Source of the DNA: Trichobilharzia szidati
Lineage: Eukaryota > Platyhelminthes > Trematoda > Strigeidida > Schistosomatidae
Direction of reading: 5' to 3'
DNA: 64,000 bases
NCBI GenBank assembly: GCA_944472155.2
Contig: OX235279.1
Location: forward strand, 54,037,564 to 54,101,563
The position numbers and the translations under genes were made by a program. Within the stretch, counting starts at the first letter, position 1, and every line of letters begins with the position of its first letter. Below are positions 1-12,257 of the stretch, in pieces. Under the pieces are notes generated by a model. The model ran no database searches and had not been told where the DNA came from. It worked only from the letters and a program-made list of their open reading frames with translations.

Positions 1-69
1 GTCTAGAGACATCCGATCAGGCAGATTATATGCGAGAACGTTGTAGGAAGACATGATTCGTTTAGTCAC

Positions 70-390
70 TCAATTCGCTGTAAAGTTAAACATACGCTCA
101 GACTTCAGCAGACTTTCCGGATTGGTATCGTGAGTTGGGTAACAAAGAAGCTTTAACGGCTTTATGGTGTTTATATACTCATTGAGTTCCTTCACAGAGT
201 TTCCTGAGGAAATATGGTCTAACTTATTTTGTTTGGCAGTTGCATATATCTCTGATAACAAATCAGGCAAAATAACTTCGGTTACATTGTTGGGGCTACG
301 TGGAACGTGTAGGTATGTACGTATCTTCTCAACCCAGTGACCCAAGTTTTTCTTACCTATAGAAAATACTCGCCTATTACGTTGTGCCAT
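70..390 (-). CDS. Unrecognised 106-aa ORF, possibly a host exon
   Basis: An open frame of 106 codons starts at an ATG (388-390) and ends in TGA at 70-72. The predicted product is basic at the N terminus and contains a helix-like stretch around residues 40-70. I recognise no domain or family. A GTATGT that could act as a splice donor lies at 90-95 on the minus strand, so the frame may be the first exon (96-390) of a gene that continues left of the window. It lies outside the RPS19 array and does not look like any retroelement here. It could also be a chance frame. Confidence 0.4.
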   Translation of the reverse strand: MAQRNRRVFSIGKKNLGHWVEKIRTYLHVPRSPNNVTEVILPDLLSEIYATAKQNKLDHISSGNSVKELNEYINTIKPLKLLCYPTHDTNPESLLKSERMFNFTAN

Positions 391-870
391 TGTTGCAAAC
401 TGATAGGCATAGTATCAATTAGAAACTGAGCGAAAAAAACACAGATATATGCACAAATATTATATCAAGTGGTTATACAGAATAAAACAAATGCAGGCAC
501 ATTATGAAGCTTTAATGTTTATCAATAATAAATAAAAAGGAAAAGTATTTCACCGCGAAACACAGACTATTCAGAAAAAAATTATCCAGCAAATTGATCA
601 CGATTTATGAATAAATAATCGAATCGCATATCGTATCATTTGGCGCTAAGTTCTAATATAGTTGTAAAAGAAGGATGAGTGAATAGATACTTAAAAACTC
701 GCGCAGGCATATATGAATAATTAAAAGTTATAGTAGAAAAAACAATAAATGGAGGGAGAGCGGTGAAATATCCGACAAACATATTCTCGGAAAATATAAA
801 ATTCATAACAAGACATTCAAAGGAACGAAAGCAATCGCGCGCAGAAGAGTTGAGACACCAGTGAATGATA
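391..870. other. AT-rich spacer left of the RPS19 array
   Basis: There is no convincing coding frame, RNA gene or known repeat. The last 25-30 bases (about 841-870) resemble the sequence just before the equivalent point of later units (5300-5329), with small indels, so homology to the array decays here rather than stopping abruptly. Confidence 0.5.
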
Positions 871-1621
871 AACGGTGGGCTTCCGCTCGGTCGGAGTTGC
901 ACGGTTGAATACACGATAGTCTTCTCATGGTGATGGGACCGGCACCTTGCGATACTTTACTATTCGTCAGGACTTTGCGTCACCTGCTTCTTATGGAGTC
1001 TTACCCAGCTTTTCAATCACGTTCATTTTATCCAACGACAACAGCAATAATAATGACTGTCTTGCTGGATTGTGGATTACACGTTGCGTAGGGAGTAGGC
1101 TAGTATCACCTTTGTGATGGTCTCTGTGTGCGGCTTTTGAGAATATTGGAATGAATTTATCTCCGTACGGCTTCAGTGGATCTAGTCTGGCGATAATTTC
1201 CCTGGACATCCGCCCCCACCGAATGACGTATCTAGATGGAGTATTCTCACTATCAATGGTCCGTGCAAGTATTCAAATGTCAGCTTCTAGGAGAGGTTCT
1301 TCAGTTCCTTTTTGGACTTCACCTCCTTTGTCTGGGAGAATATAGGATTTAGTGACTAGTGATGTGTTGTGAGCACCTAACCGTTTGGATTCACTTAAGT
1401 GCGCTAATCATTGTTTGGCGTAGGATTTCCAACGCCGACTCCTTACTTTTCACGGGTCACCCTCTAGTCTCGCGTCCTCATCACCGGCTTTCCCGAGTGG
1501 TCATTTTTACTTACTAACAGAATCGGCGTGAACCTTTTCGCTTCGTTTATGTATTTTTTGCCAAATGTATTGTGGTTGTGTCTAACTTACGCATACCTTT
1601 ATTTGGTTGTTTTACTTTCAG

Positions 1622-1697
1622 TGGAAGGTCTCTTACATCGGCTGGTAGACGCGACTTGGATAGACTAGCCTACCAAATTTCGAGAGAGCGTCGTTAA
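1622..1697 (+). pseudogene. RPS19: Orphan RPS19 exon 4 at the array edge
   Basis: This is the same 76-nt last exon as in the complete copies, preceded by the same TTTACTTTCAG acceptor and ending in TAA. The array starts at 871, inside intron 3, so no exons 1-3 exist upstream and the exon cannot belong to a complete gene in this window. It encodes the RPS19 C terminus (GRSLTSAGRRDLDRLA, then a short basic tail). It is a truncated gene copy, not a decayed one. Confidence 0.85.
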
Positions 1698-1852
1698 TGC
1701 ATTGAATACATAATTTTGGCATGAAAATGACTTTTGAGGTAGAATGGGTTGGGTTGGCAAGCGTAAGTGTTTATCTTTGTTTACGCGTCAGTGGATTTGT
1801 GTGGATGGTTAATTCACTCAGATGCGTATATGGTGCGGGTGACGGGTTAATC

Positions 1853-2131
1853 CAATGAGTATGATAGACACAGCTATATGCGTTGCGGTCAGCGTTTGAA
1901 CGGAAAAAACTCGAATTAGCATCAAGTGGAGGAGAATGAGTGAAATCAACATATTCACCTTGGTGTTTGGAGCCAATTCAGTGTAGACATTGTAATTAGA
2001 TGCATTTTGACTGGATGGGAGACCTCTGTGAACAACTGGGATGAGACAAACGACTTCAGGTAGAAACCCGATCAATGAGTACTATAGTGATAATTCGAAA
2101 GAAGTCCCTAATTGAAAAATTCGGAGATTCT
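1853..2131. repeat. 280-bp segment shared by RPS19 unit and unit B
   Basis: This stretch starts at CAATGAGTATGATAGACACA and ends at TTCGGAGATTCT. It recurs in every RPS19 unit (also near 6312-6590, 10771-11049 and 15230-15509) and at the start of unit B copies 2-4 (18892-19171, and from 25387 and 33275). Each array type has diagnostic differences, such as CACAGCTAT in the RPS19 unit against CACAGTGAT in B. No coding potential is apparent. It could be part of an old dispersed element or the site that joined the two arrays. Confidence 0.85.
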
Positions 2132-2424
2132 CTATGAGAAACCATAGACCGTAATGTGTAATTCATGCTAATCTACACATGACTGGGAAGAGGGCTACGA
2201 GATTGTACCTCGAGTAGAAGAACCGAAGACCATAAGGCCGAACTCGGTTCTAAGATGAGCAGACGGTGAATAGTTATGCTGCTCATTTGAAGTGGGATTG
2301 ATTCACAGTTTCTGTGAGGGTGTGACAGCAACCACTTACTACTTCTCTGAGCATATTTTAGTCTGGAGATGCTTTATGGTATTTACTCATGGAGACGGGT
2401 ATAATCCTTTCCCCATCTATGGGT

Positions 2425-3339
2425 AAATATGTCGACAATACGTTGTCGTTTGTGACGATATGTGTCAGGCATCCGTATTATTTGGCTGCCTAAATGAGAT
2501 CCACCCAAACGTCAAATTCCCCATGGAACATGAAAACAACGACGAGTTCAATTTCCTGGATCTTAATGTAAAAACAAGAAAGGATGGAATGGCCGAAAAG
2601 TCCATCTACAGAAAAGAAACCTAGACAGGACAATATCTTCACTACAACAGCTTCTGCCCTATAAGCTTTAAGCGGGGACTAGTAAGGACGCTGTACGACA
2701 GGGCCAGGAAGTTATGTTCGCTTAAGAAGGTGGAAGAGGAATTAAGCTTCGTTGAGAAATGCCTTAAGGAAAACGGGCATCCAAAGGGATTAATCATAAA
2801 ATACAGCAAAAAACGACGAGAAAGCGAAGTATCCAACAGTTGCAAAGAAGAGAGTGTTCATTTGCCTCCCATTCAAAGGAGAAGCAGTATCCAAAAAGAT
2901 TGACATGAGGATGAAAGGAGTAATAAAAAGATGTTTCTCTGCAGCTATGCCTGTGACGCTATACAGCGCTACATGCTCTACCAGGCAATCGAAACTGGAT
3001 AAGTACCCTGTTGATGTTATCTCCAACCGCATTTATAAATTTCCATGCACCTGCGGCAGCAAGTACATTGGAAGGATAGAAAGAAAAGCTTCTATCCGGT
3101 TTTCAGGGCATATTCCAAGAAACTTATGCCTAAAACGAAGCAGATATTTAAAAAGTGCAATTGCCAGACACCTTGTGGATACAGATCATTTTGTCGAGAT
3201 TTCCAATTCCTCCAAAATATTAAACATACAAAGGACAGCGAATTTACCACGATTTGCTGAAGCAATTGCAATCAAGCTTTTCGGATCAAACTTATACACA
3301 CGGAAAGAGAATGTGATAAATCTTTCACTCCCTCAGTGA
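2425..3339 (+). mobile_element. Decayed Penelope-like element fragment, unit 1
   Basis: The 5' part encodes the end of a PLE reverse transcriptase: a YVDNT-like catalytic remnant (PLEs normally have YVDD), a region around FNFLDLNV, TGQYLHYNSFCP, and a thumb-like segment with RARKLCS and LKENGHPKG. An in-frame TAG precedes TGQYLHY. The frame then shifts near 2860 into a 161-codon ORF (2854-3339) with FPCTCGSKYIGRIER and a downstream GH, matching the CxC-type GIY-YIG endonuclease module of PLEs. The element cannot be autonomous. It lies between RPS19 exon 4 and the next RPS19 gene, on the same strand. Confidence 0.85.
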
Positions 3340-4577
3340 CCGTATTACCTCGATTACAGTGATTTGATATACGCATTAGTGAGCTCAGCCCGCTGAGCGA
3401 GTTTTCAATTGGATGAACATTAATTTTCTTGAGTTGATACGTAGGTACACGAGCTAACACTATTTGTGAGATTTTTCTTTTTTCTGTCTTCTCTCACTCC
3501 CCTTCTTCATAATTCGGAAGCATATAAATTTATTCTTACTTGGACTATAACTGTAATGCTCATATTCCGGATGCGTTCATCTTATAATGTTTTCTCCATT
3601 ACCTTTCAAACATTGAAGGGTGAAATGTCAATATTTGTAACCATTGTAATTTCAGGTAGATGATGAGAACCTGTGAAATAGAATGATATCACTTTATACT
3701 GCAGATCTGGTCTTTCTCTCGCTATCGAGATTTATCAGGGCTTAGAGGCTGACGGTATTGAAGTTCGAGGATTGTACGGAGTATACTAAGGCAAGATCTA
3801 ATACCCACAACTTCTATACTATTCGTTCCGCATAGACCAAAGGCAAAACAAAACACCACAATTGATCGTCCAAATTACGAGATATATTTCGGGACCAAAT
3901 CGGAGTGCGAGATGATTGTTTAGCTGGCTAGGAATTGTGCACGACGGAGTACCAAATGGCATGGATGCTTGACCGGAAGCCTTCAGCTAAACAAGTCGAC
4001 TTAAACAGTAAGGGTCAGCATCCAATACTCAGTGATGAGTGCTGTGGTCAATAATTTTGGGGAATTATTTACCGCTACAAGGGGAACCAGATACATGAAA
4101 TATTCTAAGGATTTCACGAGCGTCAATCTGATATCTCGTACCTACAAGAGTGAGGCGATTGCTCTGGTCTAACTAAGCCCTTCGTGCTCTCAAGAACAAA
4201 CGTCTGAGAAAGTGCACAAGAAAGAAAGGCGAAGCTGTCCTCCCAATCCTCTCAGTGCACTTCTTGTTGCAGCCATACGAAAATTCATCAATACAACTGA
4301 GTATAATTTGACCAGGATATTTATCTCTCGTCATCTCTTCGGTGCTACAGATTGTCTGGCATACAACTTCTTAGTCCATGGGTGACAGTCTGCAGATTTA
4401 GTACACCGTTTCACTCTACTAGAATAATACAATGTGCAGTGTTATTTCGAACAGCCTGACAGTGATGAGAAGCTGTGACACAGAATGATATAACTTCATG
4501 TTGAGAAAATGCATCAAATGGTGTGATCAAGACGGAGGCGGATGTTAAAATGCATTAAGCAAGGAAAATCGATTTAG
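3340..4577. other. Unassigned DNA between PLE and RPS19, repeated per unit
   Basis: About 1.2 kb (also near 7799-9036 and 12258-13495) has no recognisable protein similarity or RNA gene. The first few hundred bases may be the 3' untranslated part of the PLE. The last few hundred must contain the RPS19 promoter if the copies are expressed. Confidence 0.5.
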
Positions 4578-4683
4578 CTTTTCTTACTCCTTGTTTATTG
4601 AAGGTCTCATTGAAGATTGAACGTGGCGACGATAATGTGTTTGAATCGGCACAATTCAATTTGTGGTGTTACTTGTTGCAAGC

Positions 4684-6156
4684 ATGGTAAGGTGTGTGGA
4701 GTTTGTTGACTAACACTATGTAGGCTCCTGTCTCTGTTAAGGATATAGATGGTCATGTGTACATCAAAGCGCTGGCCCAGTTCCTGAAGAAGTGAGTCTG
4801 CATGTGTTTTCTTATCAGCTCTCGTTTAGAACCGGCAAAGTGAAACTACCTGATTGGACTGACGTCGTGAAGCTTTCTACAGCCAACCAGTTGGCCCCGT
4901 ATGATCCCGACTGGTTCTATGTTCGTTGTGCTGCTGTTCTCCGCCACTTGTACATCAGACCTACTGGGCTAACTGGTCTGAGCAAAGCATTTTCGAGGAA
5001 GAAGCGCAATGGTGTCAGACCATCCCACCGGTCTTTGGCACATGGTTCAGTCATCAGGAAAGCTATGCAACAGATGGAAGCTCTGGGATTGTGTCAAAAA
5101 CGTGAGGGCGGGTAAGTCCAACATTCATCACCTGAGTCGCGTTGCTTCGTATTATGGTCTAAATGTTGTCCATCGCAACTGATGGAGAGGTTTTCAACTG
5201 ACCGAATTGCACAATCAACTTAGTGCGAGACGTTCCAGTATCGAGGCATTAGTAATCTGGACGGTTTCTCTCCGACAAGATGGTTGACGAAGCACCACTA
5301 CGAAGAGAAGTGTGGAGACAGTAAATGACAACGGTGGGCTTCCGCTCGGTCGGAGTTGCACGGTTGAATACACGATAGTCTTCTCATGGTGATGGGACCG
5401 GCACCTTGCGATACTTTACTATTCGTCAGGACTTTGCGTCACCTGCTTCTTATGGAGTCTTACCCAGCTTTTCAATCACGTTCATTTTATCCAACGACAA
5501 CAGCAATAATAATGACTGTCTTGCTGGATTGTGGATTACACGTTGCGTAGGGAGTAGGCTAGTATCACCTTTGTGATGGTCTCTGTGTGCGGCTTTTGAG
5601 AATATTGGAATGAATTTATCTCCGTACGGCTTCAGTGGATCTAGTCTGGCGATAATTTCCCTGGACATCCGCCCCCACCGAATGACGTATCTAGATGGAG
5701 TATTCTCACTATCAATGGTCCGTGCAAGTATTCAAATGTCAGCTTCTAGGAGAGGTTCTTCAGTTCCTTTTTGGACTTCACCTCCTTTGTCTGGGAGAAT
5801 ATAGGATTTAGTGACTAGTGATGTGTTGTGAGCACCTAACCGTTTGGATTCACTTAAGTGCGCTAATCATTGTTTGGCGTAGGATTTCCAACGCCGACTC
5901 CTTACTTTTCACGGGTCACCCTCTAGTCTCGCGTCCTCATCACCGGCTTTCCCGAGTGGTCATTTTTACTTACTAACAGAATCGGCGTGAACCTTTTCGC
6001 TTCGTTTATGTATTTTTTGCCAAATGTATTGTGGTTGTGTCTAACTTACGCATACCTTTATTTGGTTGTTTTACTTTCAGTGGAAGGTCTCTTACATCGG
6101 CTGGTAGACGCGACTTGGATAGACTAGCCTACCAAATTTCGAGAGAGCGTCGTTAA
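4684..6156 (+). CDS. RPS19: 40S ribosomal protein S19, copy 1
   Basis: This is a cytosolic small-subunit ribosomal protein; in other eukaryotes it is needed for 18S rRNA processing and 40S assembly. Exons: 4684-4686 (the ATG alone), 4724-4791, 4830-5111 and 6081-6156, joined by GT-AG introns of 37, 38 and 969 nt. Intron 1 has a CTAAC branch-like motif near its 3' end. The spliced product is 142 aa, close to the ~145 aa usual for eSL19/RPS19, and colinear with the family: the FLKKTGKVKLPDW region, then LAPYDPDWFYVR, RHLYIRPTG, RNGVRPSH, and a C-terminal GGRSLTSAGRRDLDR. Exon 2 ends in phase 2 (AA|A = Lys) and exon 3 in phase 2 (GG|T = Gly). The gene crosses from array unit 1 into unit 2. A pyrimidine tract (4578-4590) upstream could be a TOP-like start, but this is not proven. 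I see no inactivating change. Confidence 0.95.
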
Positions 6157-6883
6157 TGCATTGAATACATAATTTTGGCATGAAAATGACTTTTGAGGTA
6201 GAATGGGTTGGGTTGGCAAGCGTAAGTGTTTATCTTTGTTTACGCGTCAGTGGATTTGTGTGGATGGTTAATTCACTCAGATGCGTATATGGTGCGGGTG
6301 ACGGGTTAATCCAATGAGTATGATAGACACAGCTATATGCGTTGCGGTCAGCGTTTGAACGGAAAAAACTCGAATTAGCATCAAGTGGAGGAGAATGAGT
6401 GAAATCAACATATTCACCTTGGTGTTTGGAGCCAATTCAGTGTAGACATTGTAATTAGATGCATTTTGACTGGATGGGAGACCTCTGTGAACAACTGGGA
6501 TGAGACAAACGACTTCAGGTAGAAACCCGATCAATGAGTACTATAGTGATAATTCGAAAGAAGTCCCTAATTGAAAAATTCGGAGATTCTCTATGAGAAA
6601 CCATAGACCGTAATGTGTAATTCATGCTAATCTACACATGACTGGGAAGAGGGCTACGAGATTGTACCTCGAGTAGAAGAACCGAAGACCATAAGGCCGA
6701 ACTCGGTTCTAAGATGAGCAGACGGTGAATAGTTATGCTGCTCATTTGAAGTGGGATTGATTCACAGTTTCTGTGAGGGTGTGACAGCAACCACTTACTA
6801 CTTCTCTGAGCATATTTTAGTCTGGAGATGCTTTATGGTATTTACTCATGGAGACGGGTATAATCCTTTCCCCATCTATGGGT

Positions 6884-7798
6884 AAATATGTCGACAATAC
6901 GTTGTCGTTTGTGACGATATGTGTCAGGCATCCGTATTATTTGGCTGCCTAAATGAGATCCACCCAAACGTCAAATTCCCCATGGAACATGAAAACAACG
7001 ACGAGTTCAATTTCCTGGATCTTAATGTAAAAACAAGAAAGGATGGAATGGCCGAAAAGTCCATCTACAGAAAAGAAACCTAGACAGGACAATATCTTCA
7101 CTACAACAGCTTCTGCCCTATAAGCTTTAAGCGGGGACTAGTAAGGACGCTGTACGACAGGGCCAGGAAGTTATGTTCGCTTAAGAAGGTGGAAGAGGAA
7201 TTAAGCTTCGTTGAGAAATGCCTTAAGGAAAACGGGCATCCAAAGGGATTAATCATAAAATACAGCAAAAAACGACGAGAAAGCGAAGTATCCAACAGTT
7301 GCAAAGAAGAGAGTGTTCATTTGCCTCCCATTCAAAGGAGAAGCAGTATCCAAAAAGATTGACATGAGGATGAAAGGAGTAATAAAAAGATGTTTCTCTG
7401 CAGCTATGCCTGTGACGCTATACAGCGCTACATGCTCTACCAGGCAATCGAAACTGGATAAGTACCCTGTTGATGTTATCTCCAACCGCATTTATAAATT
7501 TCCATGCACCTGCGGCAGCAAGTACATTGGAAGGATAGAAAGAAAAGCTTCTATCCGGTTTTCAGGGCATATTCCAAGAAACTTATGCCTAAAACGAAGC
7601 AGATATTTAAAAAGTGCAATTGCCAGACACCTTGTGGATACAGATCATTTTGTCGAGATTTCCAATTCCTCCAAAATATTAAACATACAAAGGACAGCGA
7701 ATTTACCACGATTTGCTGAAGCAATTGCAATCAAGCTTTTCGGATCAAACTTATACACACGGAAAGAGAATGTGATAAATCTTTCACTCCCTCAGTGA
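6884..7798 (+). mobile_element. Decayed Penelope-like element fragment, unit 2
   Basis: This is the unit-2 copy of the fragment at 2425-3339, with the same TAG and the same frame change. The 161-codon GIY-YIG-type ORF lies at 7313-7798. The shared defects show that the element decayed before the unit was amplified. Confidence 0.85.
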
Positions 7799-9142
7799 CC
7801 GTATTACCTCGATTACAGTGATTTGATATACGCATTAGTGAGCTCAGCCCGCTGAGCGAGTTTTCAATTGGATGAACATTAATTTTCTTGAGTTGATACG
7901 TAGGTACACGAGCTAACACTATTTGTGAGATTTTTCTTTTTTCTGTCTTCTCTCACTCCCCTTCTTCATAATTCGGAAGCATATAAATTTATTCTTACTT
8001 GGACTATAACTGTAATGCTCATATTCCGGATGCGTTCATCTTATAATGTTTTCTCCATTACCTTTCAAACATTGAAGGGTGAAATGTCAATATTTGTAAC
8101 CATTGTAATTTCAGGTAGATGATGAGAACCTGTGAAATAGAATGATATCACTTTATACTGCAGATCTGGTCTTTCTCTCGCTATCGAGATTTATCAGGGC
8201 TTAGAGGCTGACGGTATTGAAGTTCGAGGATTGTACGGAGTATACTAAGGCAAGATCTAATACCCACAACTTCTATACTATTCGTTCCGCATAGACCAAA
8301 GGCAAAACAAAACACCACAATTGATCGTCCAAATTACGAGATATATTTCGGGACCAAATCGGAGTGCGAGATGATTGTTTAGCTGGCTAGGAATTGTGCA
8401 CGACGGAGTACCAAATGGCATGGATGCTTGACCGGAAGCCTTCAGCTAAACAAGTCGACTTAAACAGTAAGGGTCAGCATCCAATACTCAGTGATGAGTG
8501 CTGTGGTCAATAATTTTGGGGAATTATTTACCGCTACAAGGGGAACCAGATACATGAAATATTCTAAGGATTTCACGAGCGTCAATCTGATATCTCGTAC
8601 CTACAAGAGTGAGGCGATTGCTCTGGTCTAACTAAGCCCTTCGTGCTCTCAAGAACAAACGTCTGAGAAAGTGCACAAGAAAGAAAGGCGAAGCTGTCCT
8701 CCCAATCCTCTCAGTGCACTTCTTGTTGCAGCCATACGAAAATTCATCAATACAACTGAGTATAATTTGACCAGGATATTTATCTCTCGTCATCTCTTCG
8801 GTGCTACAGATTGTCTGGCATACAACTTCTTAGTCCATGGGTGACAGTCTGCAGATTTAGTACACCGTTTCACTCTACTAGAATAATACAATGTGCAGTG
8901 TTATTTCGAACAGCCTGACAGTGATGAGAAGCTGTGACACAGAATGATATAACTTCATGTTGAGAAAATGCATCAAATGGTGTGATCAAGACGGAGGCGG
9001 ATGTTAAAATGCATTAAGCAAGGAAAATCGATTTAGCTTTTCTTACTCCTTGTTTATTGAAGGTCTCATTGAAGATTGAACGTGGCGACGATAATGTGTT
9101 TGAATCGGCACAATTCAATTTGTGGTGTTACTTGTTGCAAGC

Positions 9143-10615
9143 ATGGTAAGGTGTGTGGAGTTTGTTGACTAACACTATGTAGGCTCCTGTCTCTGTTAAG
9201 GATATAGATGGTCATGTGTACATCAAAGCGCTGGCCCAGTTCCTGAAGAAGTGAGTCTGCATGTGTTTTCTTATCAGCTCTCGTTTAGAACCGGCAAAGT
9301 GAAACTACCTGATTGGACTGACGTCGTGAAGCTTTCTACAGCCAACCAGTTGGCCCCGTATGATCCCGACTGGTTCTATGTTCGTTGTGCTGCTGTTCTC
9401 CGCCACTTGTACATCAGACCTACTGGGCTAACTGGTCTGAGCAAAGCATTTTCGAGGAAGAAGCGCAATGGTGTCAGACCATCCCACCGGTCTTTGGCAC
9501 ATGGTTCAGTCATCAGGAAAGCTATGCAACAGATGGAAGCTCTGGGATTGTGTCAAAAACGTGAGGGCGGGTAAGTCCAACATTCATCACCTGAGTCGCG
9601 TTGCTTCGTATTATGGTCTAAATGTTGTCCATCGCAACTGATGGAGAGGTTTTCAACTGACCGAATTGCACAATCAACTTAGTGCGAGACGTTCCAGTAT
9701 CGAGGCATTAGTAATCTGGACGGTTTCTCTCCGACAAGATGGTTGACGAAGCACCACTACGAAGAGAAGTGTGGAGACAGTAAATGACAACGGTGGGCTT
9801 CCGCTCGGTCGGAGTTGCACGGTTGAATACACGATAGTCTTCTCATGGTGATGGGACCGGCACCTTGCGATACTTTACTATTCGTCAGGACTTTGCGTCA
9901 CCTGCTTCTTATGGAGTCTTACCCAGCTTTTCAATCACGTTCATTTTATCCAACGACAACAGCAATAATAATGACTGTCTTGCTGGATTGTGGATTACAC
10001 GTTGCGTAGGGAGTAGGCTAGTATCACCTTTGTGATGGTCTCTGTGTGCGGCTTTTGAGAATATTGGAATGAATTTATCTCCGTACGGCTTCAGTGGATC
10101 TAGTCTGGCGATAATTTCCCTGGACATCCGCCCCCACCGAATGACGTATCTAGATGGAGTATTCTCACTATCAATGGTCCGTGCAAGTATTCAAATGTCA
10201 GCTTCTAGGAGAGGTTCTTCAGTTCCTTTTTGGACTTCACCTCCTTTGTCTGGGAGAATATAGGATTTAGTGACTAGTGATGTGTTGTGAGCACCTAACC
10301 GTTTGGATTCACTTAAGTGCGCTAATCATTGTTTGGCGTAGGATTTCCAACGCCGACTCCTTACTTTTCACGGGTCACCCTCTAGTCTCGCGTCCTCATC
10401 ACCGGCTTTCCCGAGTGGTCATTTTTACTTACTAACAGAATCGGCGTGAACCTTTTCGCTTCGTTTATGTATTTTTTGCCAAATGTATTGTGGTTGTGTC
10501 TAACTTACGCATACCTTTATTTGGTTGTTTTACTTTCAGTGGAAGGTCTCTTACATCGGCTGGTAGACGCGACTTGGATAGACTAGCCTACCAAATTTCG
10601 AGAGAGCGTCGTTAA
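9143..10615 (+). CDS. RPS19: 40S ribosomal protein S19, copy 2
   Basis: This is an exact positional repeat of copy 1 (offset 4459). Exons: 9143-9145, 9183-9250, 9289-9570 and 10540-10615. Reading frame, splice sites and encoded protein are the same as copy 1, and I saw no coding difference. It crosses from unit 2 into unit 3. Upstream sequence is also duplicated, so any promoter within the 1.3 kb before the ATG is shared by all copies. Near-identity prevents telling from sequence which copies are transcribed. Confidence 0.95.
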
Positions 10616-11342
10616 TGCATTGAATACATAATTTTGGCATGAAAATGACTTTTGAGGTAGAATGGGTTGGGTTGGCAAGCGTAAGTGTTTATCTTTGTTT
10701 ACGCGTCAGTGGATTTGTGTGGATGGTTAATTCACTCAGATGCGTATATGGTGCGGGTGACGGGTTAATCCAATGAGTATGATAGACACAGCTATATGCG
10801 TTGCGGTCAGCGTTTGAACGGAAAAAACTCGAATTAGCATCAAGTGGAGGAGAATGAGTGAAATCAACATATTCACCTTGGTGTTTGGAGCCAATTCAGT
10901 GTAGACATTGTAATTAGATGCATTTTGACTGGATGGGAGACCTCTGTGAACAACTGGGATGAGACAAACGACTTCAGGTAGAAACCCGATCAATGAGTAC
11001 TATAGTGATAATTCGAAAGAAGTCCCTAATTGAAAAATTCGGAGATTCTCTATGAGAAACCATAGACCGTAATGTGTAATTCATGCTAATCTACACATGA
11101 CTGGGAAGAGGGCTACGAGATTGTACCTCGAGTAGAAGAACCGAAGACCATAAGGCCGAACTCGGTTCTAAGATGAGCAGACGGTGAATAGTTATGCTGC
11201 TCATTTGAAGTGGGATTGATTCACAGTTTCTGTGAGGGTGTGACAGCAACCACTTACTACTTCTCTGAGCATATTTTAGTCTGGAGATGCTTTATGGTAT
11301 TTACTCATGGAGACGGGTATAATCCTTTCCCCATCTATGGGT

Positions 11343-12257
11343 AAATATGTCGACAATACGTTGTCGTTTGTGACGATATGTGTCAGGCATCCGTATTATT
11401 TGGCTGCCTAAATGAGATCCACCCAAACATCAAATTCCCCATGGAACATGAAAACAACGACGAGTTCAATTTCCTGGATCTTAATGTAAAAACAAGAAAG
11501 GATGGAATGGCCGAAAAGTCCATCTACAGAAAAGAAACCTAGACAGGACAATATCTTCACTACAACAGCTTCTGCCCTATAAGCTTTAAGCGGGGACTAG
11601 TAAGGACGCTGTACGACAGGGCCAGGAAGTTATGTTCGCTTAAGAAGGTGGAAGAGGAATTAAGCTTCGTTGAGAAATGCCTTAAGGAAAACGGGCATCC
11701 AAAGGGATTAATCATAAAATACAGCAAAAAACGACGAGAAAGCGAAGTATCCAACAGTTGCAAAGAAGAGAGTGTTCATTTGCCTCCCATTCAAAGGAGA
11801 AGCAGTATCCAAAAAGATTGACATGAGGATGAAAGGAGTAATAAAAAGATGTTTCTCTGCAGCTATGCCTGTGACGCTATACAGCGCTACATGCTCTACC
11901 AGGCAATCGAAACTGGATAAGTACCCTGTTGATGTTATCTCCAACCGCATTTATAAATTTCCATGCACCTGCGGCAGCAAGTACATTGGAAGGATAGAAA
12001 GAAAAGCTTCTATCCGGTTTTCAGGGCATATTCCAAGAAACTTATGCCTAAAACGAAGCAGATATTTAAAAAGTGCAATTGCCAGACACCTTGTGGATAC
12101 AGATCATTTTGTCGAGATTTCCAATTCCTCCAAAATATTAAACATACAAAGGACAGCGAATTTACCACGATTTGCTGAAGCAATTGCAATCAAGCTTTTC
12201 GGATCAAACTTATACACACGGAAAGAGAATGTGATAAATCTTTCACTCCCTCAGTGA
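11343..12257 (+). mobile_element. Decayed Penelope-like element fragment, unit 3
   Basis: This is the unit-3 copy, with the GIY-YIG-type ORF at 11772-12257. It carries one substitution relative to units 1-2 near 11429 (AACATCAAA against AACGTCAAA) and otherwise the same defects. The truncated fourth unit stops just before this element would begin. Confidence 0.85.

Noticed and set aside
4810..4829. Alternative acceptor TTATCAG (4817) for RPS19 intron 2
   Set aside because: It would insert a few codons and then hit a stop; the TTTAG acceptor at 4829 restores the conserved FLKKTGKVKLPDW reading.
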